From Nocardioides silvaticus (lineage in GTDB: Bacteria; Actinomycetota; Actinomycetes; Propionibacteriales; Nocardioidaceae), in NCBI RefSeq assembly GCF_003160695.1, contig NZ_QGDD01000002.1, forward strand, positions 248,001 through 312,000: DNA of 64,000 nucleotides, written 5' to 3'. Shown here piece after piece: positions 1 through 8,247 of this stretch. Numbering within the stretch: position 1 is the stretch's first letter; every line of letters begins with the position of its first letter. The notes under the pieces were generated by a model. It saw nothing but the letters and a program-made list of their open reading frames with translations. It ran no database searches and was not told where the DNA came from. The translations under genes and the position numbers were made by a program.

Positions 1-1
1 G

Positions 2-811
2 CTGGCCGCGAACTCGCCGTACCTGCTCGGCAAGCAGCTCTGGCGCGAGACCCGGGTCCCGCTGTTCGAGCAGGCGACCGACACCCGCAGCGAGGAGCTG
101 AAGGCGCAGGGCGTGCGACCCCGGGTGTGGTTCGGCGAGCGCTGGATCAACTCGGTGTTCGACCTGTTCGAGGAGAACGTCCGCTACTTCCCGGCCCTGC
201 TCCCCGTCACCGACGACGAGGACCCGCTGACGGTCCTCGAGGCCGGCGGCATCCCCAACCTGTCGGAGCTGCGCCTCCACAACGGCACGATCTACCGGTG
301 GAACCGGCCCGTCTACGACATCTCCGGAGGCCGGCCCCACCTGCGGGTCGAGAACCGGCTGCTCGCGGCCGGGCCGACCGTGGTCGACACCGTCGCCAAC
401 GCCGCGTTCTACTTCGGGCTGGTCCGCACCCTCGCCGAGAGCGAGCGGCCGCTGTGGTCGCAGATGTCGTTCAGCGCGGCGGAGGAGAACTTCCACACCG
501 CTGCCCGTGACGGCGTCGACGCCGAGATCTACTGGCCCGGGGTCGGGCGGGTGCGTGCCACCGAGCTGGTGCTGCGCCGGCTGCTGCCGCAGGCCCACGA
601 GGGACTGGCCGCGTGGGGGGTCGACCGGGCGGAGGTGGACCGCTACCTCGGGATCATCGAGAGCCGGTGCCTGGCCGGCACCAACGGCGCCGAGTGGTTC
701 GTCCGGCAGATGGCCGAGCGCGAGGACCAGGACCGGTACGACGCGATCCGGTCGGTGCTGGCGATCTACCGCGAGGGCATGCACGCCAACGCGCCCGTCC
801 ACACGTGGTAG
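2..811 (+). CDS. Glutamate-cysteine ligase family protein, 3' part only
   Basis: This is the C-terminal 269 residues of a protein whose start lies left of the window. It resembles the GCS2-type glutamate-cysteine ligases, cytosolic ATP-dependent enzymes that join glutamate to cysteine for low-molecular-weight thiol synthesis. Visible family blocks are the opening ANSPYLLGKQLWRETRVPLF, the central NLSELRLHNGTIYRWNRPVY and the basic RVENRLLAAGPTVVDTVAN segment. The tail REGMHANAPVHTW is the usual ending of the actinobacterial members. The frame is open from base 2 to the TAG at 809-811. The substrate cannot be fixed from this part: an EgtA-like or orphan carboxylate-amine ligase role is also possible. 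Confidence 0.75.
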   Translation: MAANSPYLLGKQLWRETRVPLFEQATDTRSEELKAQGVRPRVWFGERWINSVFDLFEENVRYFPALLPVTDDEDPLTVLEAGGIPNLSELRLHNGTIYRWNRPVYDISGGRPHLRVENRLLAAGPTVVDTVANAAFYFGLVRTLAESERPLWSQMSFSAAEENFHTAARDGVDAEIYWPGVGRVRATELVLRRLLPQAHEGLAAWGVDRAEVDRYLGIIESRCLAGTNGAEWFVRQMAEREDQDRYDAIRSVLAIYREGMHANAPVHTW

Positions 812-818
812 CCGGGCG

Positions 819-1250
819 CTAGCGCGGGCGGACCCGCTTCCACGTCCGGTGCACCCCGGTCCGCGGGTCGTGCCAGCTGCGTCGGGTGACGACCACCAGG
901 CCCAGCGCCAGGCCGAGCTCGCCGCCGGCCGCGCCGACGGCAGCCGACCAGGCACCGTCGACATCGTGCGCTGCCAGGTCGCCGCGGCGGGTGAGCCACA
1001 CCAGCGGCACCACGCCCTTCTCCAGTGCCGGGCGCAGCATCGCCTCCACCACGTCGGTCCGGGTGGCGAGGTCGAGCTCGCCGTCGACCTCGAACGTGCG
1101 TGCCCGGATGCCGGGGACGCCCACGTGCAGCACGGGCGGGAAGATCCTGCGGCGTTCGAGCCGGGCGTGGTCGAACACGGCCCGCCGCAACAGCTGCTGG
1201 ACCGCCCGGTCGACGGGCTCCCGCAACCCGCCCGCGCCGTCGTACCCCAT
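819..1250 (-). CDS. Conserved hypothetical protein
   Basis: A 143-residue cytosolic protein that I do not recognise. It starts at the ATG at 1250, where the sequence changes from shadow-like Arg/Gly/Pro text to normal protein (MGYDGAGGLREPVDRAVQQL). It then has an RRRIFPPVLHVGVPGIRARTFEV stretch with alternating hydrophobics, and ends in basic residues (HRTWKRVRPR). There is no signal peptide, membrane segment or Cys pair. It converges on the ligase gene with 7 bp between them. An antisense reading of the same DNA is open for longer but has an implausible composition. Confidence 0.6.
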   Translation of the reverse strand: MGYDGAGGLREPVDRAVQQLLRRAVFDHARLERRRIFPPVLHVGVPGIRARTFEVDGELDLATRTDVVEAMLRPALEKGVVPLVWLTRRGDLAAHDVDGAWSAAVGAAGGELGLALGLVVVTRRSWHDPRTGVHRTWKRVRPR

Positions 1251-1285
1251 GCGCGGCAGCCTGCCCGATCCCGCAGGCGCGCGGT

Positions 1286-2458
1286 TCAGTCCTCCACAGG
1301 CAGCGTCGCGTTGAGCCGGGCAGCCTGGAGGGTGAGGTGGTCGCGCTCGGCGGTGTTGGTCGCGGCCCGGGCGGCCTCGGCGTAGAGCCGGGCAGCGATG
1401 CGGAGGTCGCCGGCGCGCTCGTGGAGGTACGCCGAGACGGCCCCGAACCGGGGGAGGGCCGGGCCGAGCCCGGCCAGCGCGGCCAGGCCGGCCGGGGCGC
1501 CGTCGGCCTCGCCCACCGCCACCGCGCGGTTGAGCCGGGCGATCGGACTCTCCGTCATCCGCACCAGCTCGTCGTACCACTCGACGATCTGCACCCAGTC
1601 GGTCTCCTCGGCGCGTCGGGCGTCGGCGTGCAGGGCAGCGATCGCCGCCTGGGCCTGGAACTCGCCGAGCCGGTCGTGGGTCAGGGCCTGCTGGAGGATC
1701 GCGATGCCCTCGGCGATCAGTCGGGTGTCCCAGCGGGTGCGGTCCTGCTCGGCGAGCGGCACCAGGGTGCCGTCGGGGCGGGTGCGCGCCGGACGCCGCG
1801 CGTGGTGGAGCAGCATCAGCGCGAGCAGCCCGGAGACCTCCGGGTGGTCGATCCGCTCGGCCAGCTGGCGGGTGAGACGGATCGCCTCGGCCGCGAGGTC
1901 GACGTCGCCGGAGTAACCCTCGTTGAAGACCAGGTAGAGCACCCGGAGCACCGTCGCGACGTCGCCGGCCCGGTCGAACCGCACGTCGGCGACCGTGCGC
2001 TTGGCGCGGCTGATCCGCTGGCCCATCGTCGCCTCCGGCACCAGGTAGGCCTCCGCGATCTGCCGGGTGGTGAGGCCGCCCACCGCGCGCAGCGTGAGCG
2101 CGACCGCTGACGCCGGCGTGAGCGACGGGTGCGCGCACAGGAAGTAGAGCTGGAGCGTGTCGTCGAGTGCCGGTCCGGCCTCGGGTCCCGGCTCCGACTC
2201 CACCTGCTCCTCGCGCCGCCGGCGGGCGGTCTCGGAGCGGGTGGCGTCGATGAACTTCCGCCACGCCACCGTGACCAGCCACGGCTTCGGGTCGCGCGGC
2301 GGGTCGTCCGGCCAGACCCGCATCGCCTCGAGCAGGCTCTCCTGCACGGCGTCCTCGGCCGCCGCGAAGTCTGCTCCGCGGCGGACGAGGACGCCGATCG
2401 TGGCGGGGATGAGCGATCGCAGCAGCGCCTCGTCCACGCCGGGTGCCTCCGAGCTCAT
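1286..2458 (-). CDS. ECF42-type RNA polymerase sigma factor with C-terminal TPR-like domain
   Basis: This 390-residue extracytoplasmic-function sigma factor directs RNA polymerase to a small regulon. Region 2 lies around residues 15-80 (AAAEDAVQESLLEAMRVW) and region 4 around 112-155 (GGLTTRQIAEAYLVPEATM, then GQRISRAKR). Residues from about 165 to the end form a long helical extension (YLVFNEGYSG..., many Ala/Leu helices) that is diagnostic of the ECF42 class. ECF42 proteins normally lack an anti-sigma factor; the extension is thought to control them, and they pair with DGPF/YCII-like genes, as here. The ATG at 2456-2458 lies 4 nt after the stop of the upstream DGPF gene, so the two form one coupled operon. 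Confidence 0.9.
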   Translation of the reverse strand: MSSEAPGVDEALLRSLIPATIGVLVRRGADFAAAEDAVQESLLEAMRVWPDDPPRDPKPWLVTVAWRKFIDATRSETARRRREEQVESEPGPEAGPALDDTLQLYFLCAHPSLTPASAVALTLRAVGGLTTRQIAEAYLVPEATMGQRISRAKRTVADVRFDRAGDVATVLRVLYLVFNEGYSGDVDLAAEAIRLTRQLAERIDHPEVSGLLALMLLHHARRPARTRPDGTLVPLAEQDRTRWDTRLIAEGIAILQQALTHDRLGEFQAQAAIAALHADARRAEETDWVQIVEWYDELVRMTESPIARLNRAVAVGEADGAPAGLAALAGLGPALPRFGAVSAYLHERAGDLRIAARLYAEAARAATNTAERDHLTLQAARLNATLPVED

Positions 2459-2462
2459 CGCG

Positions 2463-2870
2463 TCACTCGGTGACCGCGGGCGGCTCGTGCATGAAGGGTC
2501 GGACCTCCAGCCACTCGTGGATCGGCCTGCCACCGGCGCCGGGCGCGGCGGACAGCTGGGCAGCCAGCTCGACCGCGCGGTCGTGGGTGTCGACGTCGAT
2601 GATCATCCAGCCGGCGATCAGGTCCTTGGTCTCCGCGAACGGGCCGTCGGTCACCGGCGGCCGGCCCTCCCCGCCGTACTGGACCCACGAGCCCTCGGGC
2701 GAGAGCGCCTGGGCGTCGACGAACTCGCCGGTGCTCTCCAACCGCGTGGCGAAGTCGCGCATGAACTGGATGTGGTCCGTGATCTCCTGGGGACTCCACT
2801 GGTCCATCGGCACGTTGTTCACCGGGTCCGGAGCGCCGCGGTAGTGCTTCAGCAGCAGGTACTTGGCCAT
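2463..2870 (-). CDS. DGPF (YCII-related) domain protein, partner of the ECF42 sigma factor
   Basis: A 135-residue small cytosolic protein of the YCII/DGPF family. It opens with MAKYLLLKHYRG and carries the name-giving motif VTDGPFAETKDLIAGW at about residues 80-95. The biochemical role is unknown. The family is a ferredoxin-like fold repeatedly found beside ECF41/ECF42 sigma factors and is a likely target or modulator of them. The ATG at 2868-2870 is preceded by GAGGAGA at good spacing, which is better than an upstream in-frame start. The gene is first in a two-gene operon with the sigma factor. The 122 bp upstream, shared with the divergent stress gene, should hold its promoter. Confidence 0.88.
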   Translation of the reverse strand: MAKYLLLKHYRGAPDPVNNVPMDQWSPQEITDHIQFMRDFATRLESTGEFVDAQALSPEGSWVQYGGEGRPPVTDGPFAETKDLIAGWMIIDVDTHDRAVELAAQLSAAPGAGGRPIHEWLEVRPFMHEPPAVTE

Positions 2871-2992
2871 GGTGTCTCTCCTCGGTGTCGTCCGGCCCAT
2901 TGTGGCCGGGGTCGAAGGAGAGACGGAGCAGCGACGGCGCCTTCGACATGCCCGGCCGAGGAATTTCCGAACAGGCCGTCTAGGGTCGGGAC

Positions 2993-3382
2993 ATGGCGAC
3001 CGTCGTGATCGGGTACGTCCCGAAGCCCGAGGGCGAGGCAGCCCTGCTGACCGGGATCGAGGAGGGCCGACGCAGGGGCGCAGCCCTGGTCGTCGTGCAC
3101 TCCCGGCCCGACGGCGACCCGGAGCCGGAGTACGTCGCCGAGGTCCGCGCCACGCTCACCGACAGCGGCCTCGAGCACCAGCTGCGGGTCACCGACAGCG
3201 GTGGCGAGGCCGCCGACCAGCTGGTCGAGGTCGCTGCCGACGTCGCCGCCGACCTGATCGTGATCGGGCTGCGCCGCCGCTCACCGGTCGGAAAACTGAT
3301 CCTGGGCTCCAACGCCCAGCGGGTGCTGCTCGACGCGCCCTGCCCGGTGCTCACCGTCAAGCCGACCACGGGACCGAGGTGA
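2993..3382 (+). CDS. Universal stress protein (UspA family)
   Basis: A 129-residue single-domain Usp. It begins with the beta-strand MATVVIGYVPKPEG and ends with the ATP-binding loop pattern G-x2-G-x9-G-S (VIGLRRRSPVGKLILGSNAQ, then RVLLDAPCPVLTVK), so it probably binds ATP. Usp proteins act in stress and dormancy responses; the specific role here is unknown. A TAGGGT hexamer at 2981-2986 ends 6 nt before the ATG with no Shine-Dalgarno, the layout of a leaderless transcript. Its stop overlaps the start of the rhodanese gene by 4 bp, so both are translated from one message. Confidence 0.9.
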   Translation: MATVVIGYVPKPEGEAALLTGIEEGRRRGAALVVVHSRPDGDPEPEYVAEVRATLTDSGLEHQLRVTDSGGEAADQLVEVAADVAADLIVIGLRRRSPVGKLILGSNAQRVLLDAPCPVLTVKPTTGPR

Positions 3383-4194
3383 GCCGCGGGCCGCTCGTCG
3401 ACGCCGATGAGCTGGCCGGGCTGCTCGGCACCGTCACGGTCCTCGACGTGCGCTACCGGATGGGTGGACCCGCCGGAACCGAGGAGTACGTCGCGGGCCA
3501 CGTGCCGGGTGCGTCGTACGTCGACCTGGACACCGCGCTCGCCTCCGCCCCCGGTGCCGGCGGCCGGCACCCGCTGCCGGACGCGGCGGTCTTCGAGGCC
3601 GCGATGCGGACCGCCGGTGTGTCCGACGACCGTCCGGTGGTGGTCTACGACGACTGGTCCGGCCATGCCGCCGCGCGGTGCTGGTGGCTGCTCCGCCACC
3701 ACGGGCACCGCGACGTGCGGGTGCTCGACGGCGGCTGGGGAGCCTGGCGGCGCGCCGGCCACGCCGTCGAGACCGGTCCCGCTCAGGCCCCGGAACGGGG
3801 GACCTTCACGGCCGTGCTCGGGGCGATGCCGGCGGTGACCGTCCACGACGTCCGCAGCGTCGACGTGCTGGTCGACGCCCGTGCACCCGAGCGCTACCGC
3901 GGCGAGACCGAGCCGGTCGACCCGGTCGCCGGCCGGATCCCCGGGGCCGTCAACGTCCCGACCGCCCGCAACCTCGGCGAGGACGGCCGGTTCCGGTCCG
4001 CCGCCGCGCTGCGCGAGGTCTATGCCGCGGTGGGCGTGACCGACGACGTCTCGGTCGCCGTCTACTGCGGGTCCGGCGTCACCGCCGCGCTCGACGTGCT
4101 CGCGCTGGAGGTCGGCGGCATCCGCGCCGCGCTCTACCCCGGCAGCTGGAGCGAGTGGATCACCGATCCCGAGCGGCCGGTCGAGCGGGGATAG
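3379..4194 (+). CDS. Sulfurtransferase (thiosulfate/3-mercaptopyruvate type, two rhodanese domains)
   Basis: A 271-residue tandem-rhodanese protein that moves a sulfane sulfur to cyanide or thiol acceptors. The N-terminal domain (about 1-130) is inactive scaffold (LDVRYRM, GHVPGASYVDLD). The C-terminal domain carries the active loop CGSGVTA at about residue 230. CGSGVT-type loops are typical of 3-mercaptopyruvate sulfurtransferases, whereas thiosulfate enzymes usually have CRKGVT, so the first is favoured. It starts at GTG 3379, sharing GTGA with the stop of the stress-protein gene. No terminator is obvious before the palindromic repeat that follows. Confidence 0.9.
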   Translation: MSRGPLVDADELAGLLGTVTVLDVRYRMGGPAGTEEYVAGHVPGASYVDLDTALASAPGAGGRHPLPDAAVFEAAMRTAGVSDDRPVVVYDDWSGHAAARCWWLLRHHGHRDVRVLDGGWGAWRRAGHAVETGPAQAPERGTFTAVLGAMPAVTVHDVRSVDVLVDARAPERYRGETEPVDPVAGRIPGAVNVPTARNLGEDGRFRSAAALREVYAAVGVTDDVSVAVYCGSGVTAALDVLALEVGGIRAALYPGSWSEWITDPERPVERG

Positions 4195-4220
4195 TAGGTC
4201 CGGCCAGCGCTCGGCTCACC

Positions 4221-4276
4221 GGGTCTCGATACACGCGGTTCCGGGTTCGCAGGCTCACCCGGACGCGCACTCGACC
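4221..4276. repeat. Dispersed palindromic repeat, copy A
   Basis: It starts GGGTCTCGATAC and ends ACTCGACC, with a G+C-rich partly self-complementary middle. It lies in the 128-bp gap between the convergent rhodanese and acyl-CoA reductase genes. The same ends recur at 6452-6510 and 14254-14298. The rest of the gap (4277-4322) holds further small inverted repeats, including two copies of GCGGTCCGC. Confidence 0.75.
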
Positions 4277-4322
4277 TGGCCGCGCGACGCGGTCCGCGCT
4301 GACGCGCGGTCCGCTGCGCGTC

Positions 4323-6401
4323 TCACCAATGCACGCCCGGGAACAGCCGGGCCATCAGCATCTGCTCGGACTCGCGTCCGCCGGCTGCCTCGAGGTCGCC
4401 GGTCGGGGCCGGGGCGGCGGCTTCCGGCGCAGCGGGGGCGTCCGGACGGCCCGCCTTCGCCTTGGCGGCGGCGCTGTCGGGGAAGACCTGGTAGGCGAGG
4501 TTGAGGATGCGGAAGGCCGCCTTGGGCGCGAAGGTGTGGGCGACCGCGCCGGCGTTGCCGGCGAGGGTGTTGATCTCGTGCGGCTTCTCCACCATCGCCT
4601 TGATCACCAGGTCGGCGGCCTGCGCGGGCGACAGGGTGGGGAACTTGTCGTACATCTTGGTCGGCGCGATCATCGGCGTCCGCACCAGCGGCATGTGGAT
4701 GTTGGTGAACGAGATGCCGTGCCCGACGACCTCGGAGGCCACCACGTTGCTCCAGGAGTCGAGGGCGGCCTTGGAGGCGACGTAGGCCGAGAATCGCGGC
4801 GGGTTGGTCTGCACGCCGATCGACGAGATGTTCACGATGTGCCCGGACTTCTGCTCGTGCAGCTTGGGCATCAGGCCGATGATCAGCCGGATCGCGCCGA
4901 AGTAGTTGAGCTGCATGGTGCGCTCGAAGTCGTGGAACCGGTCGTGGGAGAGCCGGAGCGACCGACGGATCGACCGGCCGGCGTTGTTGACGACGAAGTC
5001 GACGGACGGCAGCTCGGTCGAGAGCCGTGCGCAGAGGTCGTCGATGGCCTTCAGGTCCGACAGGTCGCACGGGAACACGTAGGCCTGGCCGCCGCGCAGC
5101 TCGATGGTCGCCTTGGTCTCCTCGAGCTTGTCCTTGCCGCGGGCGACGAGCACCGGGATGCCGCCGGCCTGCGCCACCTTGAGCGCGGTGACCTTGCCGA
5201 TGCCCGAGGAGGCGCCGGTGATGACGACGTGCTTGCCCTGGAGCGCGTTGCAGGTGCGCTTGTCGCGGCTCGTCGAGTCGTCGAGGTTCTCCTCCCAGTA
5301 GGACCACAGCGCGCGGGCGTACGACTCGAGGTCGGGCACGGCGATGCCGCTGCCGGCCAGTGCCTTCTCGGTCTTCCTGGAGTCGAAGACCGCGGTGAAC
5401 GACGCGTGGCTGACGACCTCGGCCGGGATGCCCATCCGGCCGAGGGTCTGGTCGAGCAGCAGCTGCGCGGGTGCGGTGCGGACGACGGCGCTGATGATGT
5501 TGCTCGGACGCAGCGCGCGGGGGAGCAGGCCGGTCGCGCTCGAGGTGACGTTGCGGTCGATCGGGGTCGCGAACTTCGGGGCGCCGGCGGCGGCACAGAA
5601 CGCGTTGATCGTCTCGATCGTCGACTGCGGCTCGGGGTTGACCAGGTGGAAGGCCTCGCCGTTGCGGTCGGGCAGGTGGGCGAGGTGGTCCATCGCCTTC
5701 GCCACGTAGTCGACCGGCACCATGTTGGTGTCGCCGAGGTCGACGCCGACCAGGGGCAGCCAGCCCGGCAGGTTGTCGCGGAGCCGCTTGATGAGCGGGA
5801 AGAAGTAGTAGGGGCCGTCGATCTTGTCCATCGCGCCGGTCTCCGAGTCCCCGACCACGATGGCCGGGCGGTAGACCCGCCACGGGACCTTGCACTCCTC
5901 ACGGACGATCTTCTCCGACTCGTACTTCGTGCGGTGGTACGGCGACGGCAGCGGCTGCCCCTCGTCGAACATCGACTCGTCGAAGCGACCGTGGTAGTCG
6001 CCGGCGGCTGCGACCGAGGACACCTGGTGGAAGCAGCCGGCCTCCAGCGCCTCGGCCAGCTCCAGCGCGTTGCGGGTGCCCTGGACGTTCATGGCGTCGT
6101 TGGTCGCGACGTCGGCGGTCATGTCGTAGATGGCCGCGAGGTGGAAGAAGTGGTCGATCTCGCCGGCGTGCTCGGTGATCCAGTCGGCGTCGACGCCGAG
6201 GGACGGCTCGCCGAGGTCGCCGACGACCGGCACCACCCGCAACGAGCCGGACCCACGGGTCCACTGCGCGATCATCGTCTCCATCCGGTGGAGCGACGAC
6301 TGCCGCACGAGCACGTAGATCGGACCCTCGCGGTGGTCGACCAGCTCACTGACGAGGAAACGACCGATGAAGCCTGTGGCGCCGGTCACGAAGGAAGCCA
6401 T
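4323..6401 (-). CDS. Two-domain acyl-CoA reductase / SDR protein (AcrA1-like)
   Basis: A 692-residue fusion of two Rossmann modules. Residues 1-370 form an extended SDR like the fatty-acyl-CoA reductase/male-sterility family (TGATGFIGRFLVSEL nucleotide loop; YHRTKYESEKIV catalytic Tyr-x3-Lys). Residues about 385-640 form a classical SDR (VVITGASSGIGKVTALKVAQ; SAYVASKAALDSW). The layout matches mycobacterial AcrA1 (Rv3391), linked to reduction of fatty acyl-CoA to aldehyde or alcohol for wax or lipid synthesis. NADPH and membrane-lipid substrates are inferred. The tail is Ala/Pro-rich before a final MLMARLFPGVHW. The ATG at 6401 has no competitor. The gene is monocistronic between two copies of the dispersed repeat. 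Confidence 0.85.
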   Translation of the reverse strand: MASFVTGATGFIGRFLVSELVDHREGPIYVLVRQSSLHRMETMIAQWTRGSGSLRVVPVVGDLGEPSLGVDADWITEHAGEIDHFFHLAAIYDMTADVATNDAMNVQGTRNALELAEALEAGCFHQVSSVAAAGDYHGRFDESMFDEGQPLPSPYHRTKYESEKIVREECKVPWRVYRPAIVVGDSETGAMDKIDGPYYFFPLIKRLRDNLPGWLPLVGVDLGDTNMVPVDYVAKAMDHLAHLPDRNGEAFHLVNPEPQSTIETINAFCAAAGAPKFATPIDRNVTSSATGLLPRALRPSNIISAVVRTAPAQLLLDQTLGRMGIPAEVVSHASFTAVFDSRKTEKALAGSGIAVPDLESYARALWSYWEENLDDSTSRDKRTCNALQGKHVVITGASSGIGKVTALKVAQAGGIPVLVARGKDKLEETKATIELRGGQAYVFPCDLSDLKAIDDLCARLSTELPSVDFVVNNAGRSIRRSLRLSHDRFHDFERTMQLNYFGAIRLIIGLMPKLHEQKSGHIVNISSIGVQTNPPRFSAYVASKAALDSWSNVVASEVVGHGISFTNIHMPLVRTPMIAPTKMYDKFPTLSPAQAADLVIKAMVEKPHEINTLAGNAGAVAHTFAPKAAFRILNLAYQVFPDSAAAKAKAGRPDAPAAPEAAAPAPTGDLEAAGGRESEQMLMARLFPGVHW

Positions 6402-6451
6402 GTTGCGCAGAGTACGCCGATGCTGTGGTTGCGGTCAGCGGTTGTCTCACC

Positions 6452-6510
6452 GGGTCTCGATACGCGCTAGGCGCGACTTCGCAGACTCAGTCGCGCGGCG
6501 CTACTCGACC
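6452..6510. repeat. Dispersed palindromic repeat, copy B
   Basis: GGGTCTCGATACGCGCTAGG at the left and GGCGCTACTCGACC at the right, with a partly self-complementary centre. It lies in the 144-bp gap between the acyl-CoA reductase start and the sepH 3' end. It is the best-preserved of three copies in the window. Confidence 0.8.
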
Positions 6511-6520
6511 TTCTCGCAGC

Positions 6521-6550
6521 AGTGACGCTGCGCTGGCGCGCAGCGTCACT
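6521..6550. terminator. Hairpin across the sepH stop codon, likely terminator
   Basis: A perfect 12-bp stem (AGTGACGCTGCG / CGCAGCGTCACT) with a 6-nt loop. It covers the sepH stop (6546-6548 on the minus strand) and has no T-tract. It is adjacent to repeat copy B, so it may belong to a larger mobile-repeat structure rather than be a true terminator. Confidence 0.5.
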
Positions 6551-7466
6551 CGCTCGAACCTCCAAACATGATCTCGTCCCAGCTCGGCACCGAGGCGCGG
6601 CCGCGCTTCTTGGCGACCGGACGGCGGTGCTTGGACGGGTCGACCGGCGGGGCGTTGACCGCGGCGGGCTCCTGCTCGACGTCGGCGGAGGTGTCGCGCA
6701 GCGGGTCGTCGTACGTCGGCGGGGCCGGGGGAGCCTCGTCGTAGGCCGCCTCGCCGGGGACCGCAGCCTCGCCGGTGACCAGGTCCAGGGCGTCGTCGCC
6801 GAGCGGAAGGTCGTCGGACGAGACGGCCGCGAGGCGGCGCTGGCGTGCCTGCTCCAGGTCGTCCGGAGGCGTCTCGACGGACCCGGTCACCAGGTCGCCG
6901 ACTAGCCAGCGGGCGTCGTCGTCGTCCGCGACGACGTAGTTGCCGGGGACGTCGTAGGTGAACCGGGCCGTCCCCGACCGCTCGCTGGTGTCGTAGGTGC
7001 CGGCCAGCTCCCAGCGGCCGTCGTCGCGGCGGAACGCGTCCCACTCGACGTCGTCGGCCTTGGCTCCGACGGTGGAGAGGTGCGCGCTCACGGCGGCACC
7101 GAGAACCCGGGAACCGGCCCCCGGGTCGCCGGCCGGGCGCCGGACTGACGACTTCTGGGCACGCTCCGCGACGTGCTCGCGCTCGGCCAGCACCGGCCCG
7201 ACGTACGGCATGATCGCCTCGACCGTCGTCTGCCCCGCGCCGGCGACCGCCTCGGGAGACTCGCCGGCTCGGATCCGGGCCTGGATCTCGCGGGGGCGGA
7301 GGGTGCTCGTCATCTGGATCTCCAACTGGCCGATGCGGGTGGTCTCGCCGCGGAGCGCAGCGCGCAGGGCAGGGTTGATCTCGAGGGTGAACTCCTCGCC
7401 CTGCTGACTCACCAGGAGCAGACGGCGGCCGTCGGCGCTGACTCCTGCGAGGTCGAGGTGCGCCAT
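6546..7466 (-). CDS. sepH: Septation protein SepH
   Basis: A 306-residue protein of the DUF3071/SepH family. In Streptomyces and mycobacteria SepH binds FtsZ and stimulates its assembly at the division septum. Visible are the N-terminal domain MAHLDLAGVSADGRRLLLVS with a helix-turn-helix-like segment (LRPREIQARIRAGESPEAVA, about 55-75), a central YVGPVLAEREHVAERA, and a long acidic, proline-rich linker. The C-terminal tail (KKRGRASVPSWDEIMFGG) is the conserved ending of the family. The ATG at 7466 has GGAAGGACGGAGC upstream, and the MAHLDL start matches the family. The gene is monocistronic, with 216 bp of upstream region shared with a divergent secreted-protein gene. Confidence 0.92.
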   Translation of the reverse strand: MAHLDLAGVSADGRRLLLVSQQGEEFTLEINPALRAALRGETTRIGQLEIQMTSTLRPREIQARIRAGESPEAVAGAGQTTVEAIMPYVGPVLAEREHVAERAQKSSVRRPAGDPGAGSRVLGAAVSAHLSTVGAKADDVEWDAFRRDDGRWELAGTYDTSERSGTARFTYDVPGNYVVADDDDARWLVGDLVTGSVETPPDDLEQARQRRLAAVSSDDLPLGDDALDLVTGEAAVPGEAAYDEAPPAPPTYDDPLRDTSADVEQEPAAVNAPPVDPSKHRRPVAKKRGRASVPSWDEIMFGGSSE

Positions 7467-7682
7467 GCTCCGTCCTTCCGGACCCGTCGCCGGGCCCGCC
7501 TGCTGCCTTGAGTGGATGTACTCCGGTGCGCCGAGACTAACCCTGGGGACGGCTCGGATCCGGTTGCGTCTCCGGCGTGTGGCGATCTGTCGACAATTCT
7601 CACTCGCCACAACTGTGCAACCTTGCGGCCGGTCGCCGCGTCCACTCGTCGACACAGCATCGACGACCCGGAGGACAACCAG

Positions 7683-8240
7683 ATGAAGACCCGATCCGGC
7701 GCCTGCGCCGGCGCACTCCTCGCCCTCGTGGCAGCGCTCGGCCTCGGCCTGAGCCCCACCCCCGCAAGCGCACACGCGGCCCACCCCGAGCACCCCGACG
7801 GCGCGCACCGCGTCGTCTACAAGGGCGACGGCGTGAAGGTCTGGCGCAAGTCCGGGCAGCTCGACCGCCTGGACGACACCTCGAAGCCGTTCCGCAAGCT
7901 GGTCCGCTCCGAGCTCGACCGGATGTGGGAGGAGTGGGCCGACAGCGACCCGGACTGCGCGCAGGCCCCGCTGGTGATGGTCAAGGAGTACCGGAACCGG
8001 GTGGCCTTCATCGCCAACCAGGGTGTCTTCTCCGGCGGCCCGGGCGACGCGCCCGGCTCGTGCGCGTCGGGCGGCGCGTACCACTTCTACGTGAAGCGGG
8101 ACGGGAAGTGGAAGGCCCCGGACGCGCTCGGCGGGCAGGACATCATGCGCTGCAGCGTCCTCCGGAAGTGGGACATCCCGCGGATGAACGGGGCCCGCAC
8201 CTGCCTCCGCGGCGACGAGGTCGTCCGCTGGAACGGGTGA
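7683..8240 (+). CDS. Secreted protein of unknown function
   Basis: 185 residues with a clear Sec signal peptide (MKTRSGACAGALLALVAALG, hydrophobic core to about residue 27, A-S-A-H-A cleavage region near 32). The mature part is basic and aromatic with four cysteines (DPDC, GSC, MRC, RTC), suggesting two disulfides in the extracytoplasmic space. I do not recognise the family. The segment GGAYHFYVKRDGKWKAPDAL has no catalytic motif I can name. GGAGGACAACC lies just before the ATG. The 216 bp between this gene and sepH must carry both promoters. It converges on the YchJ gene with 7 bp between them. Confidence 0.75.
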   Translation: MKTRSGACAGALLALVAALGLGLSPTPASAHAAHPEHPDGAHRVVYKGDGVKVWRKSGQLDRLDDTSKPFRKLVRSELDRMWEEWADSDPDCAQAPLVMVKEYRNRVAFIANQGVFSGGPGDAPGSCASGGAYHFYVKRDGKWKAPDALGGQDIMRCSVLRKWDIPRMNGARTCLRGDEVVRWNG

Positions 8241-8247
8241 TTCAGCG

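Noticed and set aside
819-2282. A single long minus-strand protein covering 819-2282
   Set aside because: Only the part up to 1250 reads as protein; the rest is antisense-frame shadow of the ECF42 gene, which is clearly real in another frame.
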